A stretch of DNA of 57,024 nucleotides from Lyngbya aestuarii BL J (GTDB taxonomy: Bacteria; Cyanobacteriota; Cyanobacteriia; Cyanobacteriales; Microcoleaceae): assembly GCF_000478195.2 (NCBI RefSeq), contig NZ_AUZM01000042.1, forward strand, positions 1-57,024, in the 5' to 3' direction. Made by a program: the position numbers and the translations under genes. This document shows, piece after piece, positions 28,551 to 38,218 of the stretch. The notes below the pieces were generated by a model that did no database searches, was not told the origin of the DNA, and saw only the letters and a list, made by a program, of their open reading frames with translations. Position 1 is the first letter of the stretch, and each line of letters opens with the position of its first letter.

Positions 28551-28580
28551 TAAAAAAGACAGGTAAGATCCTGTCTTTCT
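28551..28580 (-). terminator. Rho-independent terminator of the RNA-binding protein gene
   Basis: AAAGACAGG (28555-28563) pairs with CCTGTCTTT (28570-28578) around a 6-base loop. Read on the minus strand it is followed by a run of six Ts, as expected for the gene ending at 28631. It may also stop the plus-strand gene ending at 28541. Confidence 0.75.
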
Positions 28581-28630
28581 AGACTACGATAGGATACTAA
28601 ATAAAAGCTTTAGAAGCTCAGTAGCCCGTC

Positions 28631-28933
28631 TTAGTAACCTCCGCCAGAACGACCACCGCGACGACCGCCTCCTCCAAAGGAACCGCTATTTTCGCGAGGT
28701 TTGGCTTTATTAACTTTGAGATCGCGTCCCATCCATTCCGCCCCATCGAGTTCTTCGATAGCGGATGTTTCTTCGGCATCTGTATCCATTTCGACAAACG
28801 CAAAGCCGCGAGAGCGACCTGTTTCGCGATCCGTGGGGATATGAACGCGCTTAACCGAACCATAATCTGTAAACACAGACTTAAGGTCGTCTTCCGTAAC
28901 CTCGTAGGCAAGATTACCAATATATACAGACAT
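28631..28933 (-). CDS. RRM-type RNA-binding protein with Gly/Arg-rich tail (cyanobacterial Rbp)
   Basis: A 100-residue protein with a single RNA recognition motif, RNP2 VYIGNL (residues 3-8) and RNP1 RGFAFVEM (about 43-50), followed by a short Gly/Arg tail (SFGGGGRRGGRSGGGY). This is the layout of cyanobacterial RbpA-type proteins, which are typically cold-inducible and bind mRNA. A very strong ribosome site (GGAGGT) precedes the ATG, and a perfect -10 box lies about 130 bases upstream, so the mRNA has a long leader as is usual for cold-regulated rbp genes. A strong terminator follows. Complete. Confidence 0.93.
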   Translation of the reverse strand: MSVYIGNLAYEVTEDDLKSVFTDYGSVKRVHIPTDRETGRSRGFAFVEMDTDAEETSAIEELDGAEWMGRDLKVNKAKPRENSGSFGGGGRRGGRSGGGY

Positions 28934-29357
28934 AAGTTACCTCCTTCAATCAAACCGTTGTAGAGATAGAATATTCGGAGGCAAGCTTGGAAAAAATGAA
29001 GCAGAACAAAACTGTCAACACTGAAAACAAAAACTGCAACCGAAACTATACTCGGATCTCATTATAACATAAATTTTTGAGACATGGAGGGATCGTCAAT
29101 GGGCTAGAAACTCAAGAAATGCTGACAGGAAGGTTATTCTAAAGGAATTGTTAACTTTTTTGGACAGGTTCGGGAGATGACTGGAAGCTTGGGGTTAAGG
29201 AGGAGTGACAAGTCATTATCCTCAAGAATATGCTCCCGAGGCTGGGGAATTCCTAAAAAAACGTTTCGGGTTATTTTAAGAAAAGAGATTGTGTTGGATG
29301 TGATGATCTGATCGCTTTCAACACCATGATCGCAATTAAAACGAGAAGGATGAACCC
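28934..29357. other. Divergent spacer with rbp leader and promoter
   Basis: 424 bases between the divergent rbp and hybrid kinase genes. The left 130 bases are the probable long rbp leader. The rest should contain the kinase promoter, for which AGAAGGA near 29344 is the ribosome site. A minus-strand frame overlapping the kinase start is only a shadow. Confidence 0.5.
29061..29066 (-). promoter_or_regulatory. -10 box of the rbp promoter
   Basis: On the minus strand the sequence reads TATAAT within TTATGTTATAATGAGATCC. No good -35 lies at 17 bases, so it may be an activator-dependent or extended type. Transcription from it would give a leader of about 120 bases, consistent with cold-regulated rbp genes. 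Confidence 0.45.
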
Positions 29358-32300
29358 ATGGATCAATATTCTCCTCAAACTCAAGCAGCTCATACTTATT
29401 CCGTTTCGGAAGGTTTGGAGTGGAAAGCAATTTTTCGCGCCATTCAAACCATTTCAGCAAAAATTCACTATCCTGACTTGTTTTCTACTCTGATGAATGT
29501 ATTGTTGGAATATTCCGGTGCAGAAAAAGTAATGCTGATTTTACAGGAAGCTGATAGTTTAGTTCTGAAAGCTAGATGTATAGCCAGTCAATCCTGTGAG
29601 TTGGTTTCACTTTCTCTAGAAGCAGAAAACTTGGAACAAACTGAAGTTCCTCTGAGCATTATTAAAAGGGTTTTTAAAAGTTTAGAACCTCTCATTCTTT
29701 CAGGTGAACTGATCTCAACAGATCACGATCCTTATTTGTTAAAGCAGCAACCGCTATCGATTTGGTGTGTTCCTTTACTGAATGAGGAGCAACTTCTAGG
29801 AATTTTGTATTTAGAAAATTATCCCGTCTCAGAAAATGTTAATGATAATTACCTATACACGCTACAACTTTTAAAAGAACAAGCTGAAATTTCTATCAAA
29901 AATGCTCAAGTGTTACAGCAAGAAGTTCAGCACTGTCAACCGCTTGAAAACCCTTGTCAAAATCAAATATTAGACGTGAGTCCCGTTGGTATATTTCGCA
30001 CAGATATTTTTGGAAATTGTATCTATGCTAATGAAAAAACGGCTCAACTCACTGGATTATCTATCGATCAAATTTTAGGAGAAGGTTGGGCAATTTCTTT
30101 GCATCCTGACGATCAAAATTGGATGCAAGAAGAATGGAATAGTTTTACCCAAGGATGGCAACAAAATCAATCTCCAGAATATCAGGTTGAATGTCGCTAT
30201 TTACACTCTGAAGGTCAAATTTTTTGGGTCTTGGCGCAAGCTGTTCCTGAACACAATTTAGCGGGGGAAATTATCGGATTTGTCGGGACAGTTACGGATA
30301 TTACTGATCGAAAAAAAATTGAAATAGCATTACAATTTTCAGAGAGTCGATATCGTTCTCTCTCCGAAAATATGAGCGACGGAATTTATCTAATTGACAG
30401 AAATTTACAACCCCTTTATTATAATGCAGCAATTGAGTCTATTTTTGGATATTCTCGTCAATTTTTCGGAACTCACTATCCACAGAGTTTACTGAGTTGT
30501 ATTCACCCAGAAGATCGAGATAATGTGAGTCAAGCTTTATTGAAAATTACTTCTATACAAGATCGACTAGAAATGAATTATCGCATTATACAACCCAGTG
30601 GGGAAGTTCGTTATTTGCGAGATACCGTTCATATTATTCGAGATGAAGCAAATCAGGTAAAAAGCTATCAAGGGATTATTTCTGATCTAACAACAATTCG
30701 ACAAACAGAAGCAGCTTTAAGACAGTCTGAGGAAAATTTACGCTCAGTTTTAGATAATATTCCAGATTTTATTGTCAAGCTAAATCGAGAAGGAAAAATT
30801 GTTTTTATTAATCGTTTATTACCTAACTTTTCTTATGAAGATGTGATTGGTTTTAATATCAACGAGTTTGTAAATTCAGAGAGTAAAAAAGTTCAAAAAG
30901 CTGCTATAGAGCAAGTTTTTCAATCAGCAGAAGTAGTGAGAATTGAAGTCACAGGAGTTGGGGTTGATGGGGAAGCAAACTATGATGTTTGTTTGGCTCC
31001 TATTTGTCAAAATGAACAGGTTACAGCGGTGATTTTAGTTGCCACTGATATTACTCAAAGAAAGCAGCTTAAACAGGCATTACACAAGTCAGAAACTAAA
31101 CTCAATGATATTCTCAATAATGCCACGGCTACGATAGCGAGTTATCGACTTTATCCTGATTTAAGTTCAGAATATGACTACTGTTCTACGGGTAGTGAAA
31201 TTGTTTTTGGATATACTTCTCAAGAACTAACTAATCCTGCTAATTTTTGGCGATCGCGAATTTTTTATGAGGATATAGAAACTCAAATTAACCCTTTATT
31301 TAGACAGCTTTATGATGGTTGTAAAGGAAAAATAGAATATCGTTTTATTCACAAAAATGGTACCATCCGCTGGATTTGTGAAAGTTTTTTTGCTCGACTC
31401 GATGCGGAAAATGATTGTTTTATTGTGACGGTTGTTTGTACCGATATCAGCAATCGTAAACAAGCTGAAAAAGCTTTAAAACAGCTTAATAATGACTTGG
31501 AAAAACGAGTTCAGCAACGAACTCAACAACTTCTAAAATATCAAGATAAACTCAGCCAGCGAGAACAGTTTTTAAGCAGTATTTATGAAGGGGTTGAATA
31601 TCCTATTATTGTCATTGATGTCTCAGAGGATAATCAATTTTACTATGCAGGTTGGAATTTAGCCGCAGAAGGGATTATCGGCTTGGAAAGTATCTCAAAC
31701 GTGGGTAAAACTCCACAGGATATTTTAGGTGAAGTTGAAGGTAAAATTATCTGCGATCAATTCACTCAATGTTTAGAAACAGAAGCATCAATCACCTTTG
31801 AAACCTCCCGAAAAATACAAGAAGATCAAGTCATTTCTTGGATTGTTACTCTCAATCCAATTTTTGATCAAACTCATAAAATTTATCGAATTATTGGTAC
31901 TGCTTTTGATATTAGTGAACGCAAGAAAACCGAAGTCAAACTTCAAAAATTTGAAGCTTTAATTGAAAATAGCCGTGACTTTATTGGTATTGCTTCTCTA
32001 GAAGGAAAAGCCATTTATCTCAACCAAGCAGGCTGTCAATTAATTGGTCTGGATGTAGATAGAGTTTTAGTAAAAATTGAGGATCATCTGTTTCCCGAAG
32101 ATCAACGATATTTGCGTGAAACAATTTTACCTCAGGTTATGGAAAAAGGGATGTGGCGAGGTGAATTTTGCTTTAAAAATCTTCAAAAAAATGTAGGAAT
32201 TCCCGTTGATTATAATGTATTTTTAGTCCGCGATCACGAAACACAAGAACCCCTATGTTTAGCAACAGTTACTCGTGATATTACTGAACAAAAACAGGCA

Positions 32301-33824
32301 GAAATGGCTTTACGAAAAGCCAATCTAGAACTAGAATTGCGGGTTGAACAGCGCACCAATGAATTGCAAGTTGCCAAAGAATTAGCCGAAGCAGCAAGTC
32401 GGGCTAAGAGTGAATTTCTAGCCAATATTAGCCATGAATTGAGAACTCCATTAAATGGAATTTTAGGATATACCCAAGTTCTACAAAGTTCAACAAGCGT
32501 GACTGCTCCGGATAAAAAAAATCTGGAAGTTATATATCAGTGTGGTTCTCATCTCTTAATGCTAATCAATGATATTTTAGATTTATCAAAAATTGAAGCC
32601 CGTAAAATGGATCTTTATACTGAAGAAATAAACTTACCTAATTTTCTAAATATCTTAGTTCAGATGTCTCAAACTAAAGCCCAACAAAAAGGCTTGAATT
32701 TTATCTATAGTCCGAGTTCAAATCTACCGAGTTCTATTCACTTAGACTCCAAAAGATTGTGTCAGGTGTTATTAAATCTTCTGAGTAATGCTATTAAATT
32801 TACAGATCAGGGTTCAGTCACGTTAAAAGTTGAAGTTTTGAATGATCATTCTGAACCCGATCCCAACTCTGTTTTAGAAAATAAACAGAAAAATTGTACT
32901 CTCAAATTTCAAGTAGAAGATACTGGAGTTGGGATAGAACCTGAACAATTAGAGAAAATTTTCTTACCTTTTGAACAGGTTGGAGAAGCTTCTAAGCGAG
33001 GCGAAGGAACTGGATTAGGGTTAGCAATTACTCAAAAAATTCTTCAGCTTATGGAAAGTGAAATTGAGGTAGAAAGTTGTTTAAATCAAGGTAGTATTTT
33101 CTCCTTTACGTTGGATGTACTGACTTCGACTTCGGTTTCCAAAACGACTGTTTCTGATTTTAAAGAAATTCAGGGTTATCAAGGAAAACGACGAAAGATT
33201 TTGATTGTTGATGATCGTGAAAAAAATCGTTCTATCTTTGTGAACTTACTAAAACCATTGGATTTTCACATTATTGAAGCATCGAATGGTCGAGAAGGTT
33301 TAAAACAAGCCAATATCTTTAATCCAGACCTAATTTTTACAGATTTAGTTATGCCTAAAATGAATGGTTGGGAACTGACTAAAAAGTTACGTTTACATCA
33401 AGAAAAACCACATTCTCCTTTAAAAAATGTTATTATTATTGCCACATCTGCTTCAATTTCTTCAGAGTATCAACAGCAAAGTCTAGAAGCAGGTTGTAAT
33501 GATTTTTTACCTAAACCGATACAAGCAGACGAGTTACTAGAACAGATCAAAAAATATTTAAAACTAAAATGGATTTATAAAAAAGATGAACAATTAGAGT
33601 CTAAAGAAACTGAAATTGCCATTGTTCCACCTGCACAAGAACAACTGAATACTTTTTATGAATTACTCAAAAGAGGTCGTATTATACAAATTTCTCAAGA
33701 GGCTAAAAAACTTAAAAATCAAGATAAAAAGTTTGCGGGTTTTGCAAATGCTGTTCAAAAAATGTCTGATGATTTTGAGATTGAAAAGTTACAAAAATTT
33801 ATCAAAAGTTTTATCGAAAAATAA
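29358..33824 (+). CDS. Hybrid histidine kinase: GAF, six PAS domains, HisKA, HATPase, receiver
   Basis: A 1488-residue soluble sensor. The order by eye is GAF (about 25-190), then PAS domains at about 205-325, 330-450, 452-570, 573-705, 735-865 and 868-985, several ending in the PAC-like DITDRKK, DITQRKQ or DISERKK. A coiled coil (about 985-1015) leads to HisKA with FLANISHELRTPLNGIL (phospho-His about 1026), then HATPase with LLNLLSNAIKFT (about 1137), DTGVGI (about 1190) and GEGTGLGLAIT (about 1215). The receiver begins KILIVDDREKN (about 1280) with the phospho-Asp in FTDLVMPKMNG (about 1328) and LPKPIQ. Residues about 1400-1488 are helical, with no domain recognised. All catalytic motifs look intact. 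No adjacent response regulator, so the output partner is unknown. The ATG has AGAAGGA upstream. Confidence 0.93.
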   Translation: MDQYSPQTQAAHTYSVSEGLEWKAIFRAIQTISAKIHYPDLFSTLMNVLLEYSGAEKVMLILQEADSLVLKARCIASQSCELVSLSLEAENLEQTEVPLSIIKRVFKSLEPLILSGELISTDHDPYLLKQQPLSIWCVPLLNEEQLLGILYLENYPVSENVNDNYLYTLQLLKEQAEISIKNAQVLQQEVQHCQPLENPCQNQILDVSPVGIFRTDIFGNCIYANEKTAQLTGLSIDQILGEGWAISLHPDDQNWMQEEWNSFTQGWQQNQSPEYQVECRYLHSEGQIFWVLAQAVPEHNLAGEIIGFVGTVTDITDRKKIEIALQFSESRYRSLSENMSDGIYLIDRNLQPLYYNAAIESIFGYSRQFFGTHYPQSLLSCIHPEDRDNVSQALLKITSIQDRLEMNYRIIQPSGEVRYLRDTVHIIRDEANQVKSYQGIISDLTTIRQTEAALRQSEENLRSVLDNIPDFIVKLNREGKIVFINRLLPNFSYEDVIGFNINEFVNSESKKVQKAAIEQVFQSAEVVRIEVTGVGVDGEANYDVCLAPICQNEQVTAVILVATDITQRKQLKQALHKSETKLNDILNNATATIASYRLYPDLSSEYDYCSTGSEIVFGYTSQELTNPANFWRSRIFYEDIETQINPLFRQLYDGCKGKIEYRFIHKNGTIRWICESFFARLDAENDCFIVTVVCTDISNRKQAEKALKQLNNDLEKRVQQRTQQLLKYQDKLSQREQFLSSIYEGVEYPIIVIDVSEDNQFYYAGWNLAAEGIIGLESISNVGKTPQDILGEVEGKIICDQFTQCLETEASITFETSRKIQEDQVISWIVTLNPIFDQTHKIYRIIGTAFDISERKKTEVKLQKFEALIENSRDFIGIASLEGKAIYLNQAGCQLIGLDVDRVLVKIEDHLFPEDQRYLRETILPQVMEKGMWRGEFCFKNLQKNVGIPVDYNVFLVRDHETQEPLCLATVTRDITEQKQAEMALRKANLELELRVEQRTNELQVAKELAEAASRAKSEFLANISHELRTPLNGILGYTQVLQSSTSVTAPDKKNLEVIYQCGSHLLMLINDILDLSKIEARKMDLYTEEINLPNFLNILVQMSQTKAQQKGLNFIYSPSSNLPSSIHLDSKRLCQVLLNLLSNAIKFTDQGSVTLKVEVLNDHSEPDPNSVLENKQKNCTLKFQVEDTGVGIEPEQLEKIFLPFEQVGEASKRGEGTGLGLAITQKILQLMESEIEVESCLNQGSIFSFTLDVLTSTSVSKTTVSDFKEIQGYQGKRRKILIVDDREKNRSIFVNLLKPLDFHIIEASNGREGLKQANIFNPDLIFTDLVMPKMNGWELTKKLRLHQEKPHSPLKNVIIIATSASISSEYQQQSLEAGCNDFLPKPIQADELLEQIKKYLKLKWIYKKDEQLESKETEIAIVPPAQEQLNTFYELLKRGRIIQISQEAKKLKNQDKKFAGFANAVQKMSDDFEIEKLQKFIKSFIEK

Positions 33825-33900
33825 AGATTAATTGGTGATAAATTTTAGTTTATCTAATCTGAATCATGAATCTTCAGAGTCAATTAACGATTTGATTTTA

Positions 33901-33933
33901 CCCCCTAACCTTTGATTTTATCAGGCAAGGGGG
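33901..33933. terminator. Hairpin between convergent hybrid kinase and phosphoglucomutase genes
   Basis: CCCCCT (33901-33906) can pair with AGGGGG (33928-33933). It sits between two converging genes, as a bidirectional terminator or a remnant of a C/G-rich dispersed repeat would. The loop is long (about 21 bases), so support is modest. Confidence 0.3.
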
Positions 33934-33966
33934 AAGTTATCATTAAAGTTCTAAAAATCCCAAAAT

Positions 33967-35658
<1,692 letters not shown>

Positions 35659-35727
35659 TCAACTTTTCTATCTGGGGAGGGATAGGCAACAGCAATGCGA
35701 GATATTTGTCGGCAATGGCCCTAGATT

Positions 35728-35763
35728 ATAGAAGTCAGAAGTTAGAAGTCAGAAGTCAGAAGT
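35728..35763. repeat. Short tandem repeat of AGAAGTC-type units
   Basis: Four to five imperfect copies of AGAAGTC/AGAAGTT in tandem between phosphoglucomutase and the coiled-coil protein gene. Similar heptamer clusters (AGAATTAAG, AGAAATAAG) sit at 18180-18205 before argH. Probably slippage products with no coding role. Confidence 0.6.
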
Positions 35764-35784
35764 ACCTTTTTCATAATTCATAGT

Positions 35785-36375
35785 TTATTGTTTCATGTTG
35801 CGTTTCAACTGTTCTAATTCGTCTTCGGTTTCCCAACGTTTAAATTCTTGTTCTAACGGGTCTGCTGCGGCACTAAAACTGTTATAATTAGGCGTCTGAT
35901 TCCATGCTTTTGTTTCCCATTTTTGTTGCTGTTGAGTGGTTTTAGCTTCGGCACGTGCTTTAGCGGCTTCTGCGGCTTTGGTGCTGACTTCCTGGCGACG
36001 TTGTTTAATTTGTTGATAAAGTTCTTTAGATTGTTCGATGCGCTGTTTGACGCCCTGCATCTGTCCCCAGCGTTGATTTCCCTGACGCAATAATACCGCT
36101 TCTCGTTCTTTAGCAGCTTGGGCGAGATCTTGACGGTTAGCGGCTTCGGCTTTGCCAACTCGTTCATGCCAACGTTGAATATCTTGAGCTATTTTAAGAA
36201 TTTCGTCTTGTAAACTTTTTTCCTGACGTTGAAGATCGGCAATTAAACGTAATGTATCTTCTTGTTGTTCGCGAAGTTGTTCTTCTAAAGCTTGCAATTC
36301 TAGATGAGGATTTGCTCGTAAAAATTCCTCTAATCGTGTTTCTAAAAATCGACTGAAATCGTCAAATAAACCCAT
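35785..36375 (-). CDS. Coiled-coil protein of a cyanobacterial family (TIGR04376-like)
   Basis: A 196-residue protein starting MGLFDDFSRFLETRLEEFLRANPH, a start shared with a cyanobacterial family remembered as TIGR04376. Residues about 25-145 are one long charged helix with heptad spacing (EEQLREQQEDTLRLIADLQRQEKSLQDEI and on), similar in style to PspA/IM30 coiled coils. The C-terminus is Gln/Ala-rich, then acidic (DPLEQEFKRWETEDELEQL). No signal or membrane segment. Function unknown; membrane-surface or scaffold roles are guesses from the coiled coil only. Confidence 0.7.
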   Translation of the reverse strand: MGLFDDFSRFLETRLEEFLRANPHLELQALEEQLREQQEDTLRLIADLQRQEKSLQDEILKIAQDIQRWHERVGKAEAANRQDLAQAAKEREAVLLRQGNQRWGQMQGVKQRIEQSKELYQQIKQRRQEVSTKAAEAAKARAEAKTTQQQQKWETKAWNQTPNYNSFSAAADPLEQEFKRWETEDELEQLKRNMKQ

Positions 36376-36460
36376 AAATTTAATTCAATAATTTAATTCA
36401 AACTTCAACTTAAAAATAAAACGAGATTATACCAATTCTTTATGAAGCTGCATCTAATTA

Positions 36461-36531
36461 ATCCCCCCTGCCCCCCTTTGAAAGGGGGGTGGCGTTGGCG
36501 AAGCCTATCCGAAGGATATAGCCGGGGGGAT
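36461..36531. repeat. Dispersed palindromic cyanobacterial repeat
   Basis: Two nested palindromes: CCCCCCTTTGAAAGGGGGG (36471-36489), and outer arms ATCCCCCC (36461-36468) with GGGGGGAT (36524-36531). Between them lies GCGTTGGCGAAGCCTATCC, a sequence of the kind repeated many times in oscillatorialean genomes. It lies between two minus-strand genes and could be a transcript-processing or terminator structure. Confidence 0.65.
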
Positions 36532-36579
36532 AAATCGTATAACCCTTCATTGTTGATTATATTCGATCGTCAAGTTCAA

Positions 36580-37878
36580 TTAAAACTGCTGTCCGACGTA
36601 GATTGTCATCACTTCCCCATTGCGACGAATTACCGCTTCTTGGTTAACGACTTCTACCAACGTCCACCCACTGGCGGCAATACTTTCTCCGACATACACC
36701 CGACGGGCGACGCCGTTGACTTCAAACAAAGCTGCCGAGCGATCGCCCAGTTCCAAAATTCCGACTAATGTATGAATTGATCCCTGAGTTGGGTTTGTGG
36801 TTGCGGCGGCGGCTTCACTGGGTTGTTCTTCAGCCGCAGGTGCAGGTGCAGATGCAGGTTCAGAAGCGGGTTCGGGTGCGGGTTCGGGTGCGGGGGCTGT
36901 TGCGGGAGTCGGGATAGACACAGAAGCCGTTGCGGGTTGCCGTTGCGGTTCCGGTTGAGATTGCGGTTCAGCTTCCGCCTGTTGAGTGGCTTGGGGTGCG
37001 GGTTGGGGTGCGGGTTCTTGGGTTTGAGCCGTTTGAGTGGCGGGTGTAGAAACTGTCCCCGAAGTTTGTCCACCTGGAGTGGGAGTGCTGATTTGGGCTT
37101 GGGGTTGGGGTTGTTGGGCTTGCTGTTGGGCTTGCTGTTGTAGCGTCTGCATCACTTGGTTTGACAGCCTAGCCGTGCGATCAGAAGCGTCTTGAATGGA
37201 ATCTGCCATTCGGTTAATTGCGGCGATCAAGTTGTTGGTTTCAGACCCCAAAGGACTGGTGTTGGAATTGGGAACTGTGCTGGGAACCGGAATAGACTCT
37301 AAGTTTTCAACCGGAGGCGTACCGGGAAAGGGCGGTAACAGAGGAATGGTTTGGGGGATATCCTGTTCTATCGTGGCGAGGGAACGTTCAATATAGTTCC
37401 CAAATTTTATATCGGCTTGGGTTTTGGCGGTTAACGGTTTGTCTGCTGGAACCGCCACCGGTGCTGCCGCGAATAAACGACTAAAGCCTCCGCGAGTGGC
37501 TACCCACAGCGATAACGTTACGAGCAAAGATGCAAAAGCTGTTCCCAGTAAAATCCGATCAAAAGATTGGTCTTTTCCGGCGCTGGCGTCTCGCAGTTTG
37601 ACATCGGTATCAATCGCCCCATCTTCCCCAACCCCATCCCGACGTACCACGGGCGGCAGAATAATTTGAGGAACTTTGATTGATTTGAGGGAGATGAACT
37701 CCGGTTCTACCGGATCTTTCGGCAGTTTCGTGCCACCGTCGATCACTCGTTCGACATCCTCAAAGATATCGTCCATCAGTTGATCAGCATAGATCTCGAC
37801 GGATGCTGGATCTTTGAGAAGTTGTTCGTCTGACAGTGCGGGCTTGGTCTGATTCATCGTTTTTGTTTCTTGAGGCAT
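36580..37878 (-). CDS. Single-pass membrane protein with Pro/Gln-rich linker and GspC/PilP-like C-terminal domain
   Basis: About 432 residues. The acidic cytoplasmic N-terminal 100 residues (EIYADQLMDDIFEDVERVIDGG) are followed by one membrane helix (about 106-128, ILLGTAFASLLVTLSLWVATRGG). Next comes a long Pro/Gln/Ala/Thr-rich tether (about 235-362). A compact C-terminal domain (about 366-432) reads HTLVGILELGDRSAALFEVNGVARRVYVGESI...WTLVEVVNQEAVIRRNGEVMTIYVG. That pattern of strands with 'G.....V..G..I.....V..I....V.l...G' recalls the homology region of GspC and PilP, inner-membrane partners of secretins. This is an inference from pattern only. The GTG at 37881 is in frame; the ATG at 37876-37878, behind GAGGGGG, is preferred. 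No pilus gene is adjacent. Confidence 0.65.
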   Translation of the reverse strand: MPQETKTMNQTKPALSDEQLLKDPASVEIYADQLMDDIFEDVERVIDGGTKLPKDPVEPEFISLKSIKVPQIILPPVVRRDGVGEDGAIDTDVKLRDASAGKDQSFDRILLGTAFASLLVTLSLWVATRGGFSRLFAAAPVAVPADKPLTAKTQADIKFGNYIERSLATIEQDIPQTIPLLPPFPGTPPVENLESIPVPSTVPNSNTSPLGSETNNLIAAINRMADSIQDASDRTARLSNQVMQTLQQQAQQQAQQPQPQAQISTPTPGGQTSGTVSTPATQTAQTQEPAPQPAPQATQQAEAEPQSQPEPQRQPATASVSIPTPATAPAPEPAPEPASEPASAPAPAAEEQPSEAAAATTNPTQGSIHTLVGILELGDRSAALFEVNGVARRVYVGESIAASGWTLVEVVNQEAVIRRNGEVMTIYVGQQF

Positions 37879-38218
37879 CACTCTGCACTCCCCCTCACGC
37901 TCGTTTAACTCGGTTGATCAAAATTATAAATGAGTTGCTGTTTATTCTACTACGAAATCCCTAAACCGGGCTGATTTCACATAATTTAAAGATTGGGTTT
38001 GTCCCTAAGTCTCACCTGACGGGTCAACCTCCAACACTTCCAGATTAGAGTTGAATTCATCGATTCACTGTTTTTCGGACAACTTTAGTTTGTTTTAAGA
38101 CAATGATTACAATTATCAAAAAATAGTTTTTATCTTTGAGGATAGTTGTCAAAAATACGTTTTTTTGCTAATACTTATGAAAGACTGTTCATGTATTTAA
38201 CTTGGAGGAAAATTGTCA
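37879..38218. other. Divergent spacer upstream of the metal ATPase gene
   Basis: 340 bases between divergent genes. TGATTACAATTATCA (38104-38118) is an imperfect palindrome, and GGAGG (38204-38208) is the ATPase ribosome site. Nothing coding was seen. Confidence 0.45.
38104..38118. promoter_or_regulatory. Imperfect palindrome, possible metal-regulator operator
   Basis: TGATTACAATTATCA has TGAT/ATCA ends and resembles the Fur/Zur-type 7-1-7 operators (TGATAAT-ATTATCA), 100 bases before the metal ATPase. Zinc exporters are more often controlled by ArsR-family sensors, so the match may be fortuitous. Confidence 0.25.

Noticed and set aside
35720-35765. CRISPR-like repeats of AGAAGTC
   Set aside because: Units are 7-8 bases with no spacers, so a simple tandem repeat.
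36823-37143. Cys/Gly/Arg-rich 106-codon plus-strand frame
   Set aside because: Complement of the Pro/Gln-rich tether of the GspC/PilP-like gene; composition is a by-product.
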